Part shown: positions 39,829-49,034 of the stretch, in pieces
Numbering within the stretch: the first letter of the stretch is position 1
Layout: the number at the start of each line of letters is the position of its first letter
Assembly: GCF_036884845.1 (NCBI RefSeq)
Contig: NZ_CP145732.1
Coordinates: forward strand, 3,782,001 to 3,846,000
Length of the DNA: 64,000 bases
Direction of reading: 5' to 3'
Origin: Pseudomonas sp. MAG733B
Lineage (GTDB): Bacteria; Pseudomonadota; Gammaproteobacteria; Pseudomonadales; Pseudomonadaceae
Translations under genes and position numbers: made by a program
Notes under the pieces: model-generated
Seen by the model: only the letters and a program-made list of their open reading frames with translations
Told to the model about the DNA's origin: nothing
Databases searched by the model: none

Positions 39829-39992
39829 CGAGCGTGCGAATGAACGGTGCGCATTGTCCGGTCGATACCAAAGCCGTATCGGCAAACGACGCGTCTGGCC
39901 TTACAATGCGTAGCGACATTTCATACAGCGCGGAGGGCGCTTTACTCCCTGTTGTTCGTCGCTTGGCCCGTCATTCCGGAAAGTGTCCACCT

Positions 39993-42746
39993 ATGTCTTT
40001 TCCCCCTGTAACTGGCACTGCTTCTTGCCCGTCAGCCGACGCTGACCAGTCCATCGCCGATACCAAGGTTGTGCCGCCGCGCGGGGCCCGGCTCCTGGTG
40101 CCACGCGAGGACTTGCTGGCGCGTTTGCAGGAAGTCCGCCGGCAACGTTGCGTGGTGATTCAGGGGCCTGCCGGGTGTGGCAAGACCAGTACGTTGCTGG
40201 CTTGGCGACGCGAGTTGCTGGCCATGAATTTTGATGTGGCCTGGCTGTCGCTGGCGGCCGAAGACGACGATCTGGAACGTTTCTCTCGTTGCCTGCAAGC
40301 CAGTCTTGCTGAAGTCGTGCCGGAGCGAGTGCGCGATGCCGGCTTCCTGCTGGGTCGCGACAACGACGAGATGGCTGTCGAACATTGGGTGATCACCCTG
40401 GTTCAGGGCATTGCCCAGCATCCGCGAGAGCTGGTGCTGATGCTCGACGACATGCACCACTTGCAAGACCCGCGCATCGTCCAGGCGCTGCAATGGCTAC
40501 TCAATTACGGGCCGGAAAATCTGCATCTGGTGTTCGGTTCCCGCGCCGGCATGCCTTTTCCATTGGCAGGCTTGCGGGCCCGCGCCCAGGTCAGCGAATT
40601 CGATCTGCGCGATCTGCGCTTCAGCCGTGCCGAATCGGAGCATTTCCTGCGTGAGCACCTGGGCACCATCGACCCGCGCGACGCTGCCGTGCTGCACGAA
40701 CTCACCGACGGCTGGGTTGCTGGCCTGCAACTGTTTGCTGTCGATCTCAAGGCCAAGCAAATGACCCGGTTTGACCGGGTGCAGATCCGCGATGCCGACG
40801 CCTTCGCCGAGTATTTCGAACGTGAAGTGCTGGTTCGCCTGGAATCTGAAGATCTGCGCTTGCTGACGAGCGCTTCGATCTGCGAGCGCTTCTGCGCCTC
40901 GTTGTGCGCGACGTTGCTCGGCCAACCCCACGCCATCGCGGGCATGATGACCCAACTGGCGCGGCTCGACGGCGACAATCTGTTCATTACTCAGGTCAAG
41001 AGCCACGACCGCGAAACCTGGTATCGCCTGCATCCGTTGCTGTGCAGCGTATTGCGTGCGCGTCTTGAGGCCAGCCCGCTGCAAGAGCGACAAGCCCTGC
41101 ACGCAGCCGCGCGCGGCTGGTTCAGTGACCATGAACACCTCGATGAAGCGGTGCGCCATGCGGTGCAGGCCGGTGATCCCGAGGCGGCTGCCGATATCGT
41201 CGAGGCCTGCGCCACCGACCTGTTGGCCAAGGGCAACCTCAGCCAGGTTTCAGGGTTGTTGAAGGGGTTGCCGGCGGAACAGACCGCCGAGCGTTTTGGC
41301 TTACAGGTGGTCATGGCGCACCTGCAACTTTATGCGCGCAATTTCCCGGCCTTGCAGCAGACGTTGCAGCATCTGCGAACCCATCACGAAAAACTCGACC
41401 GCAAGCAGCGCCATGCACTCACCGTGTTGCAAGGCAGCCTGGCCATGCAGCAAGACGATTCGGCAGCGATGCTGGCGACATTGCCCGAGCTGCTGGCGAT
41501 CCCCACCGATGCCGACGATTTCTCCTATTCCGGACGCAGCAATACGCTGGCGTGGTTCTACATGTACCAGGGCGAATACGAGAAGGCCCGCGAGGTAATT
41601 GAAGGCGGGGAACGACTGCAGGGTTCGCCCCGACGCAGCCTGCTCGGTCGTTGCATGAGCGGCATGAGTCTGGCGCTCGAAGGCCGCATCACCCAGGCCG
41701 AACACCTCTACCGCGAAGTACTGGAAGAAGCCGAAGCCCATGGCGTCGGTTATCTGGTGGTCAGCACCATGGCCGCGGGCCTGCTGGGTACGGCGCTGTA
41801 CGAACAAGGCGACTATGAAGCGGCCTGCCAGTTGCTGGAGCGGCGTATAAAACTGGTGGAGCGGGTGGCGATTCCCGACACGGTGTTGCAGTGCATGCAG
41901 ACACTGGCCATGGCCCATTGGCTGGCTGGACGACGGGCCGAGGCTTTCACCTGCCTGGAGCGGCTGGAACATCACGCAACCCGCTATGACCTCGGCCGAT
42001 TGCTGGTGTGTGCGCTGCTGTTGCGCATGCGCTGGTTGCAACAGGTCGGTGATGAGTCAGCGGCCGACGTGGCCCTGCAACGCATCCAGCACACGGCGCA
42101 GCAGTATCCTGCGTCGGGTACCGGCACCGCAGCGGAGATTCAGGTAATCGCCCGTCGGTCTCTGATTGAGCGGCAACTTCACACTGGGAACTTCCGCGCC
42201 GCCGCCGAGCGCATGCCGGCACTGATCGAAGTTTCGCAGTGCGACCGACGCTGGCGCCGCGTAGTGCCGATGCGCGTGCAAATGGCTGTCATCGAACAAG
42301 GGTGCGACAGACCGTTAGAGGCTCGCCAACACTTGATCGAAGCACTACGCCAAGGACATCGCCTCGGGTTGTTGCGCAGTGTGCTGGACGCGTGGACGAA
42401 CGTGCCGTCGATGCTTGAAACATTGCTGGCTGATAACGCGCTTGATCCAGTGCTGACGTTCTACGCGCAACGCTTGCTCGACATCGCCCGCAGTGCACAG
42501 GTCAGCAACGAGCAAATCCCAAGCGTTGCGGCGAATCTGCTCAGCGCTCGGGAACTCGACGTGATGGGGCTGGTGGCCCAGGCGCTGCCGAACAAGAAGA
42601 TCGCCCGAGTGTTGAACCTGTCACCGGAAACGGTGAAATGGCACATGAAGAATATTTTCTACAAGCTGGGCGTTACCGGTCGCGACGAGGCGATAGCCAA
42701 AGTGCGCGACCTGGCGCTGAAGCTGCCGGGTAATCCTTCCGTTTGA
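39993..42746 (+). CDS. MalT-type LuxR-family ATPase regulator 3
   Basis: About 917 residues from ATG 39993 (GGAAAG 9 bases upstream); an earlier in-frame start at 39801 has no ribosome site and overlaps DUF2889. Walker A GPAGCGKTST is near residue 55, with LMLDDMHHL as Walker B near 155. The central part is TPR-like; the C-terminal HTH is LSARELDVMGLVAQALPNKKIARVLNLSPETVKWHMKNI. It differs more from regulators 1 and 2 than they do from each other, notably in the HTH (VKWHM). Confidence 0.9.
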   Translation: MSFPPVTGTASCPSADADQSIADTKVVPPRGARLLVPREDLLARLQEVRRQRCVVIQGPAGCGKTSTLLAWRRELLAMNFDVAWLSLAAEDDDLERFSRCLQASLAEVVPERVRDAGFLLGRDNDEMAVEHWVITLVQGIAQHPRELVLMLDDMHHLQDPRIVQALQWLLNYGPENLHLVFGSRAGMPFPLAGLRARAQVSEFDLRDLRFSRAESEHFLREHLGTIDPRDAAVLHELTDGWVAGLQLFAVDLKAKQMTRFDRVQIRDADAFAEYFEREVLVRLESEDLRLLTSASICERFCASLCATLLGQPHAIAGMMTQLARLDGDNLFITQVKSHDRETWYRLHPLLCSVLRARLEASPLQERQALHAAARGWFSDHEHLDEAVRHAVQAGDPEAAADIVEACATDLLAKGNLSQVSGLLKGLPAEQTAERFGLQVVMAHLQLYARNFPALQQTLQHLRTHHEKLDRKQRHALTVLQGSLAMQQDDSAAMLATLPELLAIPTDADDFSYSGRSNTLAWFYMYQGEYEKAREVIEGGERLQGSPRRSLLGRCMSGMSLALEGRITQAEHLYREVLEEAEAHGVGYLVVSTMAAGLLGTALYEQGDYEAACQLLERRIKLVERVAIPDTVLQCMQTLAMAHWLAGRRAEAFTCLERLEHHATRYDLGRLLVCALLLRMRWLQQVGDESAADVALQRIQHTAQQYPASGTGTAAEIQVIARRSLIERQLHTGNFRAAAERMPALIEVSQCDRRWRRVVPMRVQMAVIEQGCDRPLEARQHLIEALRQGHRLGLLRSVLDAWTNVPSMLETLLADNALDPVLTFYAQRLLDIARSAQVSNEQIPSVAANLLSARELDVMGLVAQALPNKKIARVLNLSPETVKWHMKNIFYKLGVTGRDEAIAKVRDLALKLPGNPSV

Positions 42747-42758
42747 TCTTCGTGCGAA

Positions 42759-43550
42759 TCAGCCGTTTCGCAGCGGCCAGCGGTACAGCAGCGGCTGCTT
42801 GCGCATGAACCGCCCGGTGGCGTCCTTGAGATAGCTGGAGGTCACGGCAATCGCTTGCGCATTGGCTTCTTCACCCAATTGACTGTGCAGGCCGTTGCTC
42901 AATGAATGGTCGAGCAAGCGTCTGGTCATGGCGAATGTCGTCCCCGACAGATTCGCCATGTTTTGCGCCAATTCCAATGCCCGAGCCCGGTAGCTGTCGA
43001 CAGGCAGCACTTCGAGGGCGATGCCGAGTTTCAGCGCTTCAGCCGCCGAAACCTCTCGTGCCGAATAGATCAATTCCTTGGCTTTTTGTACGCCGACCAC
43101 ACGGGGCAGGGTCCAGGTTGCGCCCAGATCGGGGACCGCACCGATGCGCGAGAACACCATGCAAAACCGTGCACGATCAGAGGCGACGATGAAGTCCGCC
43201 ATCAGCGCCAGGCTGAACCCGGCGCCATAGGCCACGCCATCCACGGCCGCGATCAGCGGACGCTCAAGCCCGGCAAATGCGGCGGGCAGTTGATTGAGTT
43301 CACTCATGCGCGTGCACATCTGGCTGGCATCGCGGTCATTGCGGGACATGACGTCGACATCGCCACCGGCACAGAAGTCGTCGCCGGCGCCTGTCAGCAC
43401 TACGGCGCGGATGTCGGCGTCGCGGCGAATATCGGAAAGGGCATCGAGCATGGCTGTGCACATGTCCGAATTGAAGGCGTTCTTGCAGGCGGGGCGGGAC
43501 ATGACCAGTGTGGCCACGCCGTCGGTTCTGGTTACTTCGAGCACTGACAT
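42759..43550 (-). CDS. Enoyl-CoA hydratase/isomerase family protein
   Basis: A 263-residue crotonase. GAGDDFCAGGDVDVMSR forms the first oxyanion loop and VDGVAYGAGFSLALMADF the second. FSRIGAVPDLGATWTLPRVVG is the helix where hydratases carry a Glu; here it reads GAVPDLGA, with an Asp. The final basic tail (MRKQPLLYRWPL) is variable. Start chosen at 43550, MSVLEVTRTD. The ACAD gene lies 85 bases upstream on the same strand and would feed it. Confidence 0.85.
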   Translation of the reverse strand: MSVLEVTRTDGVATLVMSRPACKNAFNSDMCTAMLDALSDIRRDADIRAVVLTGAGDDFCAGGDVDVMSRNDRDASQMCTRMSELNQLPAAFAGLERPLIAAVDGVAYGAGFSLALMADFIVASDRARFCMVFSRIGAVPDLGATWTLPRVVGVQKAKELIYSAREVSAAEALKLGIALEVLPVDSYRARALELAQNMANLSGTTFAMTRRLLDHSLSNGLHSQLGEEANAQAIAVTSSYLKDATGRFMRKQPLLYRWPLRNG

Positions 43551-43635
43551 GGGAAATCTCCGATTGTTTTTATTCTGGAGTCTTGTCCTGCGGGGCATGG
43601 CTCACCGAAGGCAAGCCATGCCTCGATCCGCGCGG

Positions 43636-44784
43636 TTACAGCGTGCGCGCGATCAGTTCTTTCATCACTTCGTTGGAGCCGCCATAAATGCGCATCGGCC
43701 GGGTGTTGATGTGCAGCCGCGCGATCGGGTATTCCAGCATATAGCCGTAGCCACCGTGCAGTTGCAGGCACTCGTCAATGATGTTGCAGGCCTGGGTCGA
43801 GGCCCACCACTTGGCCATCGCCGCCGTGGTTGCGTCCAGTTCGTGCCTGATCATCTTGTCCAGGCAATCGTGGACAAAGGTGCGGGCAATGGTGACGGTG
43901 GTCTGCATTTCCGCCAGTTTGAAGCGGGTGTTCTGCATGTCCAGCAGCGGCTTGCCGAACAGTTTGCGGTCGTTGGTGTACTTGATGGTTTCCTCGACCG
44001 CACGCTCCATGGCGCCCAGTGCGTTCATGGCGATGAACATGCGCTCCTCGGGCAATTGCTGCATCAACTGGACGAAGCCTTTGCCTTCTTCCGGGCCGAG
44101 CAAATTGGCTACTGGTACGCGCACGTCATCGAAGAACAGCTCGGAAGTGTCCTGGCCTTTCTGGCCGAGCTTGTCGAGGATGCGTCCACGACGGAAACCC
44201 GGCAGGTCATTGACCTCCAGCACGATGATCGACATGCCCTTGGCGCCCAGGCTCGGGTCGGTCTTGCACACCAGCAGCACCAGGTCGGCAAGGTAGCCGT
44301 TGGTGATGAACGTCTTCGAGCCGTTGATGACGTAGTGGTCACCATCGCGAATGGCTTTGGTCTTGACGTTCTGCAGGTCGGTGCCGGCGCCCGGTTCGGT
44401 CATGGCAATCGCGGCGACCATTTCCCCGGTGGCCATTTTCGGCAGCCACCGCTGTTTTTGCTCTTCGCTGGCGTAGCGCAACAGGTAATGCGCGCAGATC
44501 GCACTGTGCACGTTGGTGCCCAGGCTGGTGGCAACGGCGCGGGCCAGTTCATAGCCGATGATTGCGTTGTGCGCATGGCTGCCGCCGCTGCCGCCGTACT
44601 CTTCCGGAATCGCCGGGCAGAGCATGCCCATCTCGCCGGCCTTCAGCCAGGTTTCACGGTCGACGTGTTTTTGATGGGCCCAACGCTCTTCATGGGGCAC
44701 CAGTTCTTCGGCGGCAAAACGGCGGACCGACGCCTGGAAGATCGCCAGGTCTTCGGTTAGCCACGATGGTCTGTATTCGCTCAT
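43636..44784 (-). CDS. Acyl-CoA dehydrogenase (single, homomeric type)
   Basis: A 382-residue ACAD with all expected motifs: MTEPGAGTDLQNV, VINGSKTFITNGYLAD, a Glu in LPEERMFIAMNALGAME, NDRKLFGKPLLDMQNTRF (the RxxFG motif) and the C-terminal IYGGSNEVMKELIARTL. All catalytic elements are in one chain, so it should act as a homotetramer, unlike the pairs at 17900 and 27265. GAGGA lies 8 bases before ATG 44784. Confidence 0.92.
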   Translation of the reverse strand: MSEYRPSWLTEDLAIFQASVRRFAAEELVPHEERWAHQKHVDRETWLKAGEMGMLCPAIPEEYGGSGGSHAHNAIIGYELARAVATSLGTNVHSAICAHYLLRYASEEQKQRWLPKMATGEMVAAIAMTEPGAGTDLQNVKTKAIRDGDHYVINGSKTFITNGYLADLVLLVCKTDPSLGAKGMSIIVLEVNDLPGFRRGRILDKLGQKGQDTSELFFDDVRVPVANLLGPEEGKGFVQLMQQLPEERMFIAMNALGAMERAVEETIKYTNDRKLFGKPLLDMQNTRFKLAEMQTTVTIARTFVHDCLDKMIRHELDATTAAMAKWWASTQACNIIDECLQLHGGYGYMLEYPIARLHINTRPMRIYGGSNEVMKELIARTL

Positions 44785-45270
44785 TTGAATCCTCGGTAGG
44801 TGAGGGGACGGGGACTCTTGCCATGCTGGGCGCAGCCCGAAATTTCGGCGAGCGCCGAAGGGATGATGCTGTGGAGTAGGTGGGGGATCGTTCGAAGGGA
44901 TGTTTTGGGGGAGTAGTTTTTTGATGGTGTGAATATCCGTTTCTGCGGTAACGGCTACTTATGGTTCCGCCCTTACGGCGAGTCCCTTTGGCAAACGCCC
45001 CGAAGGAACCAAAGGTCTCGCCCCTTACGTACGGCCCCTCGCTGAGGCTCGGCGTTCCTTCGCTCCGGCATTCATCCGGGGGCATCGCCTCCGGTCTGCT
45101 TCGCGACGACCTCCTCTCGATGTGTGCGGCTTCGCCGCACGGCGCTGCGCGCCTAACCCCCGGATGAACGCCTCCACTCAGCCTTCCGATGGGGCGGGTG
45201 GATCAAAAGCGGCAGGCGAGCTAACGCTCGGCCTGTGGAGTGGTGAAAAGCGTGAATGCACCCCGACCCA

Positions 45271-45314
45271 CTGTGGGAGCTGGCTTGCCAGCGATGGCGG
45301 CCTGACAGCCAACC
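45271..45314 (+). repeat. REP-like direct repeat unit 1
   Basis: CTGTGGGAGCTGGCTTGCCAG followed by CGATGGCGGCCTGACAGCC; repeated with changes at 45342-45385 in the same orientation. It is a REP variant different from the GCGAGC type elsewhere in the window. Confidence 0.75.
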
Positions 45315-45341
45315 AATCTCTTTCAGACATATGCCGATCCC

Positions 45342-45385
45342 CTGTGGGAGCCAGCCTGCTGGCGATGACGGTCTGACAGTCGACC
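45342..45385 (+). repeat. REP-like direct repeat unit 2
   Basis: CTGTGGGAGCCAGCCTGCTGG then CGATGACGGTCTGACAGTCG; second copy of the unit at 45271, 71 bases away start to start. Confidence 0.75.
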
Positions 45386-45971
45386 AGAATTTTGCGGATG
45401 CACCAGATCAAAAGATCGCAGCCTCATTGCACTCGACAGCTCCTACACAAAAATGCGCACGAACTTCCGATCAGGTCGGCCGGTAGGCCGCCTCGCGGTG
45501 CTGTTGCGGTAGTCGCCCCCTCGTGAGGCCGAGCGCAGGTTCTGCGCAGTGGGCAACCCGGCAAGGATGCCGGGTTAGCCGCCCCCGGCCATGGATGGCC
45601 GATGGCGGCGGGCCCACGGAGCAGGACCGGAGCGAGGGCATGCCGAGCCACAGCGAGGCACCGAACGAAAGGGGCAAAGCGCTTTGGTTACTTTCGTCTG
45701 GGCCGGCATTCCGGCTCTTCGAAAGTGACCCGCTGTAAGAGCGGAACCATAAGCCGCCGTTACCGCAACAATGGATATGCCCACGATCAAACCCCCAATC
45801 ACCTACCGCTACTCCCTCCAACCGTTCCTTCGAACGCCTCTCGCTATCTCCCCAACTTCATCCCTTCGACGGTCGAAGCGCACTTGTGCGCAAACCTAGG
45901 ATGAATGCCAACGAAAACCAGCCGGCCGGCGGGTACGACAACTGAACGTGTACGCCAAAGGAAATTCATCC

Positions 45972-47156
45972 ATGAGTGAAAAAGCCGTAGTTGCCGGGGT
46001 CGGCATGATTCCCTTCTCGAAGCCGGGTGCAAGCCCCAGCTACACCGACATGGGAGCCGCGGCGGTGCGCCTGGCGCTGAAAGATGCCGGCATCGACTAT
46101 GACAAGGTGCAGATGGCCTTTGCCGGTTATGTCTATGGCGATTCCACCTGCGGCCAGACGGCACTCTATGAAGTGGGGCGCACGGCGATCCCGATCGTCA
46201 ACGTCAACAACAATTGCTCCACCGGTTCTACCGCCTTGTACCTGGCCCGTGCTGCCGTACAGAGCGGTCAGGCCGACTGCGTGCTGGCACTGGGTTTCGA
46301 ACAGATGCAGGCCGGTGCGCTCAAGTCGCACTGGGATGACCGCCCACAGACCCGCGCCAATTTCGTCCACGTCATGGAAGACCTGACCCGCGACGTCGAC
46401 CTGCCGCGTGCCCTGAAAACCTTCGGCGGTGCCGGTCGCGAGCACATGCAGAAGTACGGCACCCGCATGGAAACCTTCGCCGCCATCCGCGCCAAGGCCA
46501 GCCGTCATGCGTCGAACAATCCGCTGGCGTTGTTCAAGAATATCCTGAGTACTGAAGACGTGATGAACGATCAGGTCATGTGGCCGGGCGTAATGACGCG
46601 TCTGATGGCGTGTCCTCCGACCTGCGGCGCGGCGGCGGCGATCATTTGTTCGCCGGCATTCGCCAAGAAGCATGGGCTGCGCAGCGACGTGGTGATCCTC
46701 GCGCAGTCGCTGGTGACCGATCCGGTGGAGTCGTTCGATCCGCCTTCGATGATTGCCTATGCCGGTTTTCACATGACCCAGCGCGGCGCGCAGATGGTCT
46801 ACGAGCAGGCAGGCGTCGGCCCGCAGGACGTGCGTGCCGTCGAACTGCATGACTGCTTCGCCCACAACGAATTGCTGACCTACGAAGGCCTCGGGCTGTG
46901 CGCCGTCGGTGGTGGCGAGCAGTTCGTCCTCGATGGCGACAACACCTACGGCGGCCAGGTGGTGACCAATCCGTCCGGTGGCCTGCTTTCCAAGGGTCAC
47001 CCGTTGGGCGCCACCGGCCTGGCCCAGTGCTACGAGCTGACCCATCAATTGCGCGGTACCGCCGACAAGCGCCAGGTCGAAGACTTGAACATCGCCTTGC
47101 AGCACAACCTCGGCCTGGGTGGCGCCTGCGTCATCACCCTGTACGGACGCAATTGA
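45972..47156 (+). CDS. SCPx-type thiolase 2 (lipid-transfer protein family)
   Basis: A 394-residue thiolase, highly similar to those at 37055 and 55220. VNVNNNCSTGSTALYLA puts the nucleophile at Cys82; HDCFAHNELL, GHPLGATGLAQ and the end GGACVITLYGRN are conserved. It has NNNC before the active-site residue, as in animal SCPx. Start at ATG 45972 with AAGGAA upstream. It opens a five-gene operon with two MaoC genes, SDR 2 and an ACAD. Confidence 0.92.
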   Translation: MSEKAVVAGVGMIPFSKPGASPSYTDMGAAAVRLALKDAGIDYDKVQMAFAGYVYGDSTCGQTALYEVGRTAIPIVNVNNNCSTGSTALYLARAAVQSGQADCVLALGFEQMQAGALKSHWDDRPQTRANFVHVMEDLTRDVDLPRALKTFGGAGREHMQKYGTRMETFAAIRAKASRHASNNPLALFKNILSTEDVMNDQVMWPGVMTRLMACPPTCGAAAAIICSPAFAKKHGLRSDVVILAQSLVTDPVESFDPPSMIAYAGFHMTQRGAQMVYEQAGVGPQDVRAVELHDCFAHNELLTYEGLGLCAVGGGEQFVLDGDNTYGGQVVTNPSGGLLSKGHPLGATGLAQCYELTHQLRGTADKRQVEDLNIALQHNLGLGGACVITLYGRN

Positions 47157-47213
47157 ACTGAACCCCGGCGCGCCCTCGACCGGGCGCGCATAACAACAAG
47201 AGGAGTGAGACAA

Positions 47214-47651
47214 ATGGCTGACAAAAGCCTGATCGGGCACAAGCTCGATACATTCAGCGTCGATGTCGAGAAGGGTCGCCTGCGTTTTTTTGCCAAGGCC
47301 ATTGGCGAAACCGATCCGGTCTACACCAATGAGGCCGCCGCCTTGGCAGCCGGGCATAAGGCGTTGCCCGTGCCACCGACGTTTCTCAAGTGCCTGGAAG
47401 GCGAGGGTCGTGACCTGGCCGCTTTCCTGAAACTGGTGAATTTCGACCTCGGCCGCATCCTGCACGCCGAACAGTCCTTCGTTTTTCACGGCATGGCCTA
47501 CGCCGGTGACGTGCTGACCTTCGACGCACACATTTCCGATGTGTACGAGAAGAAGGGCGGCGCCCTGCAATTCGTGGTCATGGAGTCGCGTGTGACCAAC
47601 CAGGACGGCGTGCACATCGCCGATGTCCGCTCGTCCCTCGTCCAGCGTTGA
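47214..47651 (+). CDS. MaoC-like hotdog protein, non-catalytic (FAS1-type dehydratase N) subunit
   Basis: A 145-residue hotdog-fold protein with the MaoC_dehydrat_N pattern: FFAKAIGETDPVYTNEAAALAAGHKALPVPPTFL. The HGM segment that carries the catalytic His in R-hydratases is replaced by VPPTF, so it likely does not catalyse alone. The gene next door supplies the active hotdog, giving a split hydratase like ChsH1-ChsH2 in mycobacteria. AGGAG precedes ATG 47214. Confidence 0.8.
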   Translation: MADKSLIGHKLDTFSVDVEKGRLRFFAKAIGETDPVYTNEAAALAAGHKALPVPPTFLKCLEGEGRDLAAFLKLVNFDLGRILHAEQSFVFHGMAYAGDVLTFDAHISDVYEKKGGALQFVVMESRVTNQDGVHIADVRSSLVQR

Positions 47652-47661
47652 GGAATTGTCG

Positions 47662-48096
47662 ATGACCCTCTCTAACACCACCCACGCGCAGTTTTCCGAT
47701 ATCCAGATTGGCGACGTGATCCCGTTGCTGAAATTGCAGCCGGTCAACCGCACCACCCTGGCGCTGTACTGCGGCGCTTCGGGCGATCACAACCCGATCC
47801 ACGTTGACATCGATTTTGCGCGCAAGTCGCGCATGCCCGACGTGTTTGCCCACGGCATGTTGTCGGCCGCTTACCTCGGCCGCCTGCTGACCCAATGGGT
47901 ACCGCAGCAGCAAGTACGCAGCCTGTCGATCCGCTTCACCGGCATCACGCATCTGGGGCACATCCCGACCTGCACCGGAACCATCACCGAAAAGTTCGAA
48001 GAGAACGGCGAGAAGCGTGTGCGCCTGGCGATTCGTTGCGGCAACCAGTACGGCGAAGAAAAACTCGCCGGCGAAGCCGTCGTCGCCCTGGCCTGA
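47662..48096 (+). CDS. MaoC-like enoyl-CoA hydratase, catalytic subunit
   Basis: A 144-residue hotdog protein. The R-hydratase motif is intact: YCGASGDHNPIHVDIDFAR followed by FAHGML, giving the Asp and His of hydratase 2. It starts 10 bases after its partner's stop codon (AGGA upstream of ATG 47662). It is expected to hydrate trans-2-enoyl-CoA to (3R)-hydroxyacyl-CoA, which SDR 2 can then oxidise. Confidence 0.88.
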   Translation: MTLSNTTHAQFSDIQIGDVIPLLKLQPVNRTTLALYCGASGDHNPIHVDIDFARKSRMPDVFAHGMLSAAYLGRLLTQWVPQQQVRSLSIRFTGITHLGHIPTCTGTITEKFEENGEKRVRLAIRCGNQYGEEKLAGEAVVALA

Positions 48097-48129
48097 ACTC
48101 CTTACCCCTATTTCGCAGGAAAAAGACAC

Positions 48130-48963
48130 ATGAAAAAGCTTGAAGGCAAAGTTGCTCTGGTTACTGGCTCGGGCCGTGGCATCGGTCGCGAAGTCGCGCT
48201 GCAACTGGCCGCTTACGGCGCCAAAGTCGTGGTCAACGACCTGGACGCCGAACCGGCTGACGAAGTGGTCGCCGAGATCCGCGCCGCTGGCGGTGACGCC
48301 GTGGCTTGCGTCGGCAGCGTCACCGCGCCGGACTTCGCTGACCGTTTTGTGCAGACCGCCGTCAAGAGCTACGGCTCGATCGACATCATCATCAACAACG
48401 CCGGTTTCACCTGGGACAACGTGATCCAGAAGATGAGCGACGAGCAGTGGTACGCGATCATCGACTGCCACCTGACGGCGCCGTTCCGCATCCTGCGCGC
48501 CGCCCAACCGGTGATCAGCGCCCTGGCCAAGAAAGAAGCCGCCGAAGGCCGTGAAGTGCTGCGCAAGGTAGTGAACATCTCCTCCGGCGCGGCGGGCGGC
48601 AACGTCGGCCAGTCCAACTATTCCTCGGGCAAGGCGGGCATTCTGGGCCTGACCAAGACCCTGTCCAAAGAGTGGGGCCGCCTGAAGGTCAACGTCAACG
48701 CCGTGGCTTTCGGCCTGATCGAAACCCGCCTGACCCAGGCCCTGGCGGGCGACGAGAGCAAGACCGTGAACATCGAAGGTCGTGAGATCAAGGTCGGCGT
48801 CCAGCAGGCAATGATCGAAGGCGCCAGCCGCAGCATTGCACTGGGTCGTCCAGGCAAGCCGGAAGAAGCCGCAGGCGCCGTAGTGATGCTCTGCCTGCCG
48901 GAAGCTGACTTCTGCTCCGGGCAGGTCCTGTACTGCGGCGGTGGCCCAGGCTCGAACTTCTAA
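48130..48963 (+). CDS. FabG/MFE2-like short-chain dehydrogenase 2
   Basis: A 277-residue SDR, close to the one at 38301. TGSGRGIGREVAL, NNAGFTWDNVIQKM, VNISSGAAGG and the YSSGKAG pair (Tyr and Lys) are conserved, as is the ETRLTQALAGDE block. It is placed directly after the MaoC pair, so it probably acts on (3R)-hydroxyacyl-CoA. ATG at 48130. Confidence 0.9.
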   Translation: MKKLEGKVALVTGSGRGIGREVALQLAAYGAKVVVNDLDAEPADEVVAEIRAAGGDAVACVGSVTAPDFADRFVQTAVKSYGSIDIIINNAGFTWDNVIQKMSDEQWYAIIDCHLTAPFRILRAAQPVISALAKKEAAEGREVLRKVVNISSGAAGGNVGQSNYSSGKAGILGLTKTLSKEWGRLKVNVNAVAFGLIETRLTQALAGDESKTVNIEGREIKVGVQQAMIEGASRSIALGRPGKPEEAAGAVVMLCLPEADFCSGQVLYCGGGPGSNF

Positions 48964-48984
48964 TTGCGCCCAATGATGTATCGC

Positions 48985-49012
48985 GCCTGTTGACCTTCAA
49001 CGGTCAACAGGC
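48985..49012. terminator. 11-bp perfect hairpin between SDR 2 and the ACAD gene
   Basis: GCCTGTTGACC/GGTCAACAGGC with a 6-base loop, 21 bases after the SDR stop. There is no T tract, so it may set differential mRNA stability inside the operon. Confidence 0.5.
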
Positions 49013-49034
49013 CTCAGAACCCGAGGTATTTGCA

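Larger units (their letters stand above)
44785..45971. repeat. Long gene-free intergenic region made of inverted repeats
   Basis: No supported gene lies in this 1.19 kb. The segment from about 44930 (ATATCCGTTTCTGCGGTAAC) reappears, inverted and diverged, near 45720-45780 (GTTACCGCAACAATGGATAT). Further inward, both copies share ACCAAAG and a GCCCC block near 45010-45028 and 45672-45688. The short reading frames here are low complexity and not credible proteins. It separates the leftward ACAD/crotonase from the rightward thiolase operon. Confidence 0.75.

Noticed and set aside
44961..45904. Several 60-110 residue reading frames in the intergenic gap
   Set aside because: They lie over inverted repeats, overlap each other in both strands and look arginine/serine/proline biased; no ribosome sites.
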